Below, piece after piece: positions 58,364-64,000 of a stretch of 64,000 bases of DNA. This DNA is from Enterobacter kobei. GTDB taxonomy: Bacteria; Pseudomonadota; Gammaproteobacteria; Enterobacterales; Enterobacteriaceae. The position numbers and the translations under genes are program-made. Numbering within the stretch: the stretch's first letter is position 1; the number at the start of each line of letters is the position of its first letter. The notes under the pieces are model-generated. The model did no database searches. It was not told where the DNA came from and was given only the letters and a program-made list of their open reading frames with translations. The stretch is from NCBI RefSeq assembly GCF_018323985.1, contig NZ_AP024590.1, positions 3,906,001-3,970,000 on the forward strand. The letters are read 5' to 3'.

Positions 58364-59446
58364 TCACACTCCGGCCTGCGGCGGATCAATCACGTAGCGG
58401 GTCGCCTCAAAGCGATTGAGGAACAGGTGCACCAGAAAGACCATCGTCAGGGTGATCAGGAGTGAAACCGTCACCGAGGCAATGCGGTAAACGTCGCTGA
58501 ACACCAGATCCTGATCCGGGTGCATGTTCTGCCCGAACATAATGCCGAGGGTGGTGACGCTGGCAAAGCCAACGCCCGCGCCGACTTTTTCCATGGTGTG
58601 CAGCCGCGCGCCGAAAGCGAGGCCGAGGCCGATCAGCGGCATCATCAGCAGCATATGACTGCTGTGATCGTAGAGCACCAGTTGCACCACCATCACATAC
58701 AGACAGCCCAGCACCACGCCGACGATACGCCACAGCGAACTCAGCACCGCGCCGCGGTAATGCATCGGAAACAGGGATAACACGCCCGCCATCAGCGCCG
58801 ACAGCGAATCGCTCAGATTACAGACCTGAAAGACAACAAAAATCATCGTCGCCACCGTGCCGGACAGCAGCGACTCGTGGCGCACGCGGGCGGCGTTTTT
58901 CTCGATCAGCGGCGGGCGCATACGCGGTTCAGCATCCGGGATCAAATAGTGCAGCACCGCGCTCAGGCAAACCGCCATCACGCTGGCCTCCATATTGGAG
59001 AACAGCAGCACATGCCAGTCGTTGGTGGGATAGCTCATAAAGTTGAGCATGACGCTCTGGCACACCACCCCCATCGATCCGAACAGAAACAGCGGCCCCT
59101 GGCTCATTAGGCGAAAACGGATCACGTACAGCGCAAATACCACCAGCGTCATGATCACCGGCCATTGCGACAAGTAGCCAATGATCAGCACCATTTCAAC
59201 GCAGTTAGCTGCCGCACTTAACATGAACTGTTTAGCCACGTGGCGATTAAAAACCGGCACCAGCGACATCAGCATCAGGGGATAGATCACGAAAAAGACG
59301 CCGTACTGGGTGTTATAAAAACTTGAGATGCTGAGCGCGATCACCCCCGCCACCGCGATGCGGATCGTCTGACGCAGATCGTTGGCGGTGAACACGATAT
59401 TATCGTGCGGCGTAAAAACGCGGGTCAGCGTGTTGTTAATAGACAT
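58364..59446 (-). CDS. DUF2955/FUSC-type inner-membrane efflux subunit
   Basis: A 360-residue integral membrane protein with two blocks of about five transmembrane helices (residues 30-170 and 200-345) separated by a cytoplasmic loop, the layout of FUSC/DUF2955 proteins related to AaeB. It overlaps the 3' end of the HlyD-family gene by 11 bp and probably forms a two-component exporter with it. The substrate is unknown; aromatic acids are the usual cargo of the AaeAB group. In E. coli this position holds mdtM, an MFS pump. Confidence 0.82.
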   Translation of the reverse strand: MSINNTLTRVFTPHDNIVFTANDLRQTIRIAVAGVIALSISSFYNTQYGVFFVIYPLMLMSLVPVFNRHVAKQFMLSAAANCVEMVLIIGYLSQWPVIMTLVVFALYVIRFRLMSQGPLFLFGSMGVVCQSVMLNFMSYPTNDWHVLLFSNMEASVMAVCLSAVLHYLIPDAEPRMRPPLIEKNAARVRHESLLSGTVATMIFVVFQVCNLSDSLSALMAGVLSLFPMHYRGAVLSSLWRIVGVVLGCLYVMVVQLVLYDHSSHMLLMMPLIGLGLAFGARLHTMEKVGAGVGFASVTTLGIMFGQNMHPDQDLVFSDVYRIASVTVSLLITLTMVFLVHLFLNRFEATRYVIDPPQAGV

Positions 59447-60503
59447 AATGCAACAGACTGACTAAATGGATTTGCAGCCCGGAGAAGAAGCGGGCGAACG
59501 GGCCTTCGCTGTTATACAGCTGCACGGTAGCGCGCGCGCCGGTCGGCAGCCGCTGATCCAGCGGTTCATCCAGCGCGACGTGAATGCGCATACGCTGGGC
59601 ATCACGCACCCAGCGGTTAGAGGACTCCGGCGCTGACAGCTCGCCATTCACCGCTTCCTGCCCCGCCAGCACCCCGGCGTCACGGCTGGTAACGTGCGCG
59701 TGAAACACCTGGCCTGGCAGCGCATCAAACACCACTGCCGCATCGGCGCCAGTATGCGTATGACGCAGGCTCTTTTCCCGAAAATCGGCGATGATATCCG
59801 TCTGTTCGCTGACCAGCGCCAGCGCCGCCGATCCCGCAGCGGCATTCCAGCCGGGACTTAATTGCAGATTACTCACCATCCCATCGGCTTCGGCGCGCAC
59901 TTTGGTCCACGCCAGATCCAGCTCGGCCTGCGCCAGCGCGTTGCGGTATTTTTGCAGCGTCACGTTGCGGCTGTCGTCCTTTTCCCCGCGCTCGATAATC
60001 AGCTCGTTGATGTTAGCGCGCAGCGCATTCACCGACTGTTCGCTACTCTGCCAGGCGGTACGCACCTTATCCAGATCCTGCTGCGAGACATTTTGCATTG
60101 CGCTTAAACGCTGATAGCGGTCAAAAGTGACCTTATCGTTTTGCGCGGTGAGGGTGGCGGTTTTCAGGCTGGCCTGAGCGGCGGCAATTTTCGCATCCAG
60201 TTGTTGATTGGTCAGACGCGCCTGTTGCAGGGCGATTTGCGCCGCTTCCACTTTATTGATGAATGCCGTCGGATCCAGTTCAAACAGCAGGTCGCCCTTC
60301 TTCACCGGGCTGTTATTGTGCACATGCACCTGCGCGACATAGCCCGACACGCGGGAGGAAACCGGCGTCACCACGCGCATCACGGTGGCATCCGGCGTCA
60401 ACGGGATCCAGATATCCGCGACAATAAAATAGACAAACATCAGCAGGAAAGAGGCAATACTCACCCTTACCCAGCGGGCAAATTTTTGTTCAGGCGTCAT
60501 CAT
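59436..60503 (-). CDS. HlyD-family membrane-fusion protein
   Basis: A periplasmic adaptor of 355 residues: an N-terminal membrane anchor (about residues 14-34), a barrel-sandwich lipoyl half (SSRVSGYVAQVHVHNNSPVKKGD), a coiled-coil hairpin (about 80-190) and a beta-barrel domain. It belongs to the EmrA/AaeA group. Two adjacent ATG codons (60503 and 60500) are possible. It lies upstream of, and overlaps, the DUF2955 gene, with which it forms a pump. Confidence 0.87.
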   Translation of the reverse strand: MMTPEQKFARWVRVSIASFLLMFVYFIVADIWIPLTPDATVMRVVTPVSSRVSGYVAQVHVHNNSPVKKGDLLFELDPTAFINKVEAAQIALQQARLTNQQLDAKIAAAQASLKTATLTAQNDKVTFDRYQRLSAMQNVSQQDLDKVRTAWQSSEQSVNALRANINELIIERGEKDDSRNVTLQKYRNALAQAELDLAWTKVRAEADGMVSNLQLSPGWNAAAGSAALALVSEQTDIIADFREKSLRHTHTGADAAVVFDALPGQVFHAHVTSRDAGVLAGQEAVNGELSAPESSNRWVRDAQRMRIHVALDEPLDQRLPTGARATVQLYNSEGPFARFFSGLQIHLVSLLHYVY

Positions 60504-60633
60504 AATTATTATGTCTTCGTGGTTTCTTTATCGACGGGCAGCCGGCTAAGCTAATGGTAATCAGGGGCAGGATCAAGAAAGCGGCAACAAGAGAGCATGG
60601 AATGCGAAAAAGTGATCGCGATCACATTAACGC

Positions 60634-60672
60634 GTTAAAAAAATGCCCGGTCAGCTTTCGCCTCCGGGCTTC
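60634..60672 (-). terminator. Rho-independent terminator of yjiS
   Basis: Stem gcccgg/ccgggc (60645-60650 with 60664-60669), followed on the minus strand by a run of seven U (plus A-run at 60637-60643). It is placed just after the yjiS stop. Confidence 0.85.
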
Positions 60673-60674
60673 TT

Positions 60675-60839
60675 TTAACAGACATCATCACGTTTAAGTC
60701 CCACATCCCGCAATTGCGCATCACTCATGCGGCTGAACAGTTTCCGCGTCTGCGCCTGTCGACGCCACTGTTTAAACGCCCGCCAGATCAGCACAAAGCC
60801 GATAAAAGGCCGTTTTGGCCTGTTTTCAAAGAATTCCAT
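60675..60839 (-). CDS. yjiS: Small DUF1127 protein YjiS
   Basis: A 54-residue basic protein beginning MEFFENRPKRPFIGF and ending LRDVGLKRDDVC, with the DUF1127 pattern (W-R-x-n-R-x-L-x-x-M-x-D-x-x-L-x-D-x-G). DUF1127 proteins bind RNA in some bacteria; the role of YjiS is unknown. It lies divergent from yjiR and has its own terminator, as in E. coli. Confidence 0.92.
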   Translation of the reverse strand: MEFFENRPKRPFIGFVLIWRAFKQWRRQAQTRKLFSRMSDAQLRDVGLKRDDVC

Positions 60840-61015
60840 GATTGCTCTCCTCGCCGGAACAGAGCCTTATCATGCGGGAAATACCGGGTTGCAATACAGA
60901 TGCAAAAAACGCTTTTCTTAACCATACAGATCCGCTAAAACAGCAGCTGAATGGCATTTTTGCCGCTGCTCTGTACTGGTCCTGGGATCTGTATGGATGT
61001 GACAAAGGATACAGC

Positions 61016-62431
61016 ATGACGCGTTACCAACATCTGGCTACTCTGCTGGCCGATCGTATTGAGCAGGGGCTGTATCGCAGTGGTGAAAAACTGCCTTCTG
61101 TGCGCAGCCTGAGCAACGAGCACGGTGTCAGTATCAGCACCGTCCAGGAAGCCTATCGGGTGCTGGAAAATTTGCAGCTGATCCTGCCGCAGCCGCGCTC
61201 GGGCTATTTCGTCGCCCATCGCAAAGTGCAGCCGCCGGTGCCGGCGATGTCACGTCCGGTACAGCGTCCGGTTGAGGTTACCCAGTGGGATGAAGTGCTG
61301 ACCCTGCTGGAAGCACGCTGCGATCCCAGCATCACCTCCTTTGGCGGCGGTTCGCCGGATATCGCCCAGGCCACTCTGAAACCGCTGTGGCGCGAGATGA
61401 GCCGCGTGGTGCAGCACCAGATGCTTGATGCGTTCAGCTACGACGAACTGGCGGGGCGACAAGAACTGCGCGAGCAGATCGCCCGGCTGATGCTCGATAA
61501 TGGCGCGGTGCTGAGCGCCGACGAGATCATCATCACCAGCGGCTGTCACAGCGCGCTCGCCACCGCCCTGCTGGCGATCTGCAAAGCCGGGGATATTGTG
61601 GCGGTGGAATCACCGTCGTTTCACGGCACCATGCAGATGCTGCGCGGGCTGGGCATCAAAGCCATTGAAATCCCGACCGATCCTGATACCGGCATCAGCG
61701 TGGAAGCGCTGGAGCTGGCGTTTGAACAGTGGCCGATTAAAGGCGTGATCCTGGTCCCCAACTGCAATAACCCGCTGGGCTTTGTCATGCCTGATGCGCG
61801 TAAACGGGCGATGATCACCCTGGCGCAGCGGCACGATATTGTGATTTTTGAAGACGATGTCTACGGCGAGCTGGCGTTTGATTACCCGCGTCCGCGCACG
61901 CTGAAATCTTATGATATCGATGGCCGCGTGCTGCTGTGCAGCTCCTTCACCAAAACCATTGCACCTGGCCTGCGCGTTGGCTGGATCGCGCCGGGGCGTT
62001 ATCACGATCGCGTTCTGCACATGAAATACGCCGCCAGCGCCACCACGGCCCCCACCACGCAGATGGCGATGAGCGCGTTTATCCGCGACGGGCATTACCA
62101 TCGCCACCTGCGCCGTATGCGGCAGCTTTACCGAAATAATATGGACACCTTTACCTGCTGGGTGCGCCAGTATTTTCCTGCTGAGATCTGCGTGACGCGC
62201 CCGAAAGGCGGCTTTTTGCTGTGGATCGAACTCCCTGAACGGGTGGACATGGTATGCGTGGCAAAACAGTTGCGCCGCCTGAAGATCCAGATCGCCCCCG
62301 GCTCACTGTTTTCCGCCTCCGGCAAATACCGCAACTGTCTGCGCATCAACTGCGCCCTCCCCCCCAACGAGCATCACCGCCAGGCGCTTAAACAGCTCGG
62401 CGAGGCGGTGCAGATTGCGATGGAGGAGTGA
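61016..62431 (+). CDS. yjiR: MocR-type GntR/aminotransferase regulator YjiR
   Basis: GntR helix-turn-helix (residues 1-70, SGEKLPSVRSLSNEHGVSISTVQEAY) fused to a class I aminotransferase-like domain that binds pyridoxal phosphate; the PLP lysine lies in SSFTKTIAPGLRVGW. The ATG at 61016 with AAAGGA upstream gives 471 residues (470 in E. coli); an in-frame ATG at 60842 would extend into the yjiS promoter. The target is unknown. Confidence 0.92.
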   Translation: MTRYQHLATLLADRIEQGLYRSGEKLPSVRSLSNEHGVSISTVQEAYRVLENLQLILPQPRSGYFVAHRKVQPPVPAMSRPVQRPVEVTQWDEVLTLLEARCDPSITSFGGGSPDIAQATLKPLWREMSRVVQHQMLDAFSYDELAGRQELREQIARLMLDNGAVLSADEIIITSGCHSALATALLAICKAGDIVAVESPSFHGTMQMLRGLGIKAIEIPTDPDTGISVEALELAFEQWPIKGVILVPNCNNPLGFVMPDARKRAMITLAQRHDIVIFEDDVYGELAFDYPRPRTLKSYDIDGRVLLCSSFTKTIAPGLRVGWIAPGRYHDRVLHMKYAASATTAPTTQMAMSAFIRDGHYHRHLRRMRQLYRNNMDTFTCWVRQYFPAEICVTRPKGGFLLWIELPERVDMVCVAKQLRRLKIQIAPGSLFSASGKYRNCLRINCALPPNEHHRQALKQLGEAVQIAMEE

Positions 62432-62437
62432 AGCGGA

Positions 62438-63493
62438 TCACTTAGCCGCAGGCTTGACGTCCGCCACCCAGGTGGGCAGATCCCAGGTTCCACCGAGGCG
62501 CAGATAGCGACACATGCCGGTGGTGGATTCATGGCTCAGGCGGAAAGCCGTGCCGTCCCATACCCAGCTGGCAGTGGCCCAGCAGTCGCCGAGACCACGT
62601 CCTTTCTGGCCCATGGCGATCACGCCGTCGCTATAATCCGTTGCCGATTCGGTCACCAGCACAGGCTTCGCATCCGGGGTATTTGCGATCACCCAGTAGC
62701 CATAACCTTCATTGTAGGCACCGCGCCAGCAAAGGGTGGAAGCCAGTACGTGACGGGCATCCAGCGGCGTGACGGTGATGTCGCCATCCCCTTCCTGCGC
62801 ATCCCCTTCCGCAGGTTGCAGACGGTCGCACTGGGCGTCTTTATTTAGCGTGGCAAGCAGTTGTGGTTTCAGCGCATCGGCGTCGGCCTTGCTCAGCGTG
62901 CGCGTTTCGCCTGGCGTCACTTTCACTGCCTGGATCACCGGCGCGGGTACGGCGGCGTGTACGCTGCTCTCGGGCTTATCGCCCTTTTTGATGAACGCGC
63001 CCGGCGTGCCAATGCGCCCCTGCACATCATCCATTTTCAGCAGCACCGCAGTAGCACCGTTACCGGAGAGCACAAAGGGTGTGCGTCCCTCTTTCACTTC
63101 TACTTTTCCGCTGCCTTTGACGGCCTTGATCAGCGCCTGCGTTTGCGCCGTCGTCAGCGTCCAGCGGTCGTCCTCAGCCGCCTTCAGCGCGCCTGCGGGC
63201 TGATCGTTAATCCACAGCATCAACGTGCCTGATGTGGCGTTATCGTCAGACTCAGTATCCGCCAGCACCACCTCACCGGCTACTGCGCTGTCCGGCCCGG
63301 CCTTGCGGGTCAACAGCACCGATCCACCCGTGCCTTCTTCCGTCTCTTCTGTGCTGTACCCCGCCGCGCGGCAGGTGAGCGTATTGTCACAGACCATTTC
63401 CCAGTCTTTGTGGCTAAATGAGACGCCGTTTTCCTGCGCGATAACCGGAGCGGCAAGCAGCGTCAGCGCCGCCAGGGTGTAGGGAAGTTTCAC
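62438..63493 (-). CDS. Secreted DUF1176 protein
   Basis: A 351-residue periplasmic protein with a signal peptide (KLPYTLAALTLLAAPVIAQ, cleavage after VIA) and a DUF1176 domain. Several cysteines are spaced as disulfide pairs (near residues 35, 41 and in the C-terminal half). Function unknown. It starts at GTG (63493) with AGGAAC upstream. It is convergent with yjiR, 6 bp apart. Confidence 0.87.
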   Translation of the reverse strand: MKLPYTLAALTLLAAPVIAQENGVSFSHKDWEMVCDNTLTCRAAGYSTEETEEGTGGSVLLTRKAGPDSAVAGEVVLADTESDDNATSGTLMLWINDQPAGALKAAEDDRWTLTTAQTQALIKAVKGSGKVEVKEGRTPFVLSGNGATAVLLKMDDVQGRIGTPGAFIKKGDKPESSVHAAVPAPVIQAVKVTPGETRTLSKADADALKPQLLATLNKDAQCDRLQPAEGDAQEGDGDITVTPLDARHVLASTLCWRGAYNEGYGYWVIANTPDAKPVLVTESATDYSDGVIAMGQKGRGLGDCWATASWVWDGTAFRLSHESTTGMCRYLRLGGTWDLPTWVADVKPAAK

Positions 63494-63564
63494 GACATGT
63501 TCCTTATAAGAGAGTGACCAGGCTCAATAATAGGGTGGCGCATGAAAAAAGAGTATGACGTTTT

Positions 63565-63640
63565 GTCGGGTGGCGCTGCGCTCACCCGACCTACAAGGAA
63601 GGCATTTCTGTAGGCCCGGCAAGCGTGCGCCGCCGGGCAT
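63565..63640. repeat. BIME between the RoxA-like gene and the DUF1176 gene
   Basis: Two REP units (gtcgggtggcgctgcgc ... acccgacctac and gtaggcccggcaagcg ... gccgggcat) between two minus-strand genes. Confidence 0.78.
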
Positions 63641-63647
63641 GGCGGGA

Positions 63648-64000
63648 TTATTCGTCGAAGTACCAGTAGCCCTGGTTAACCAGCGCGGTCAGCCCGGCGA
63701 TAAACGCCGGGTTGTTCAGCGCATCGCCCAGCTCGTTTTGCCCTACCTGCGTATAACGGCAGAGCGCATCGGCAGCGACGGGATCCACGATATCCAGCGG
63801 CTCACTGTTGACGAAGAAGCGCCCGCCGATGTTCAGCACCCGCAGACCGCTCAGGCGGGAAAGGACTTCGCCACCCTGGAGGGCGTCGAGGATCTCGTCT
63901 TCTGCATAAGGCGGCTCGGCAGGCGCGATGTCCAGCTCATGGCGCGGCGTGGTGGCAAAGCGGCCAAACCAGTTCCGGAAATCTTCAGGCTGGTTGATCA
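63648..64000 (-). CDS. RoxA/YcfD-like cupin oxygenase, C-terminal part (5' end outside window)
   Basis: An open frame enters from the right edge and ends at 63648. The visible 117 residues match the C-terminal winged-helix domain of YcfD (RoxA), the 2-oxoglutarate/Fe(II) oxygenase that hydroxylates an arginine of ribosomal protein uL16: FRNWFGRF, HELDIAPAEPPY, LSGLRVLNIG and LTALVNQGYWYFDE line up in order. The JmjC-type catalytic part lies outside the window, so activity cannot be judged. E. coli ycfD lies by phoPQ, not by yjiR, so this may be a second copy or a relocated gene. Confidence 0.8.
   Translation of the reverse strand, partial: INQPEDFRNWFGRFATTPRHELDIAPAEPPYAEDEILDALQGGEVLSRLSGLRVLNIGGRFFVNSEPLDIVDPVAADALCRYTQVGQNELGDALNNPAFIAGLTALVNQGYWYFDE

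Overview
The window reads as chromosomal DNA of a motile, facultatively anaerobic member of the Enterobacteriaceae. The gene order follows the E. coli 99-100 minute region (slt-ettA-nadR-radA-serB ... smp-lplA-deoDBAC-yjjI-yjjW-yjjV-yjjU-osmY-prfC-yjjG-rimI-holD-rsmC-leu tRNAs-fhuF-bglJ-yjjQ-yjjPB-dnaTC-yjjA-opgB-lgoDRT-tsr-btsT-yjiX-yjiA-...-yjiN-yjiS-yjiR). A complete 2,3-butanediol cluster (budR/budABC), which E. coli lacks, points to the Enterobacter / Lelliottia / Leclercia / Kosakonia side of the family. REP/BIME palindromes sit in many intergenic gaps. The species cannot be fixed from the sequence alone.

Layout. (1) 1-7571: slt (last residue and stop outside the window), ettA, nadR, radA and serB. 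(2) 7730-12769: an insertion between serB and smp, which are a divergent pair in E. coli. It holds an unrecognised 150-aa gene behind a leader built like the P4 satellite immunity region (seqA-seqB-seqC), then budR and budABC. (3) 12833-18960: smp, lplA and the deoCABD nucleoside-catabolic operon; yjjJ is absent. (4) 18961-23749: the deo control region, with CRP sites and three DeoR operators whose E. coli spacing is kept although two lie inside yjjI; then yjjI/yjjW (glycyl-radical enzyme and activase), yjjV, yjjU and ytjA. (5) 23867-29214: osmY, prfC, yjjG, rimI, holD, rsmC. (6) 29337-33583: three non-identical tRNA-Leu(CAG) genes, a Fur-boxed DUF1435 gene, a membrane diguanylate cyclase, fhuF with a Fur box, and an orphan PTS EIIC. 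(7) 33919-43821: a YbaK-like deacylase, bglJ-yjjQ, the succinate exporter yjjPB, an inserted tetR-ohrR-ohr group, the primosome genes dnaT-dnaC, yjjA and opgB. (8) 43912-53109: L-galactonate genes lgoD/lgoR/lgoT, the serine receptor tsr with a sigma-28 promoter, and the pyruvate transporter btsT with yjiX and the metallochaperone-type GTPase yjiA.

(9) 53110-55389 is the most accessory-looking part. In E. coli the slot beside yjiA is the immigration control region (mrr-hsd-mcr restriction genes). Here it carries an AT-rich insert with a cytosolic-type 5'-nucleotidase and 0.5 kb of gene-free AT-rich DNA, followed by a Fic protein whose catalytic histidine is replaced by glutamine. (10) 55538-64000 returns to ordinary sequence: an aldehyde dehydrogenase, yjiN, an HlyD/DUF2955 efflux pair, yjiS, yjiR, a DUF1176 protein, and the C-terminal part of a RoxA/YcfD-like cupin oxygenase cut by the window edge.

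Metabolic themes: nucleoside and deoxyribose catabolism (deo, yjjG), pyruvate overflow and uptake (bud, btsT), NAD and serine metabolism, iron-regulated genes (fhuF, DUF1435), peroxide defence (ohr), and phage-related or defence-type cargo at two insertion points (serB/smp and yjiA/yneI-like). No CRISPR array, complete IS element or complete prophage was seen.
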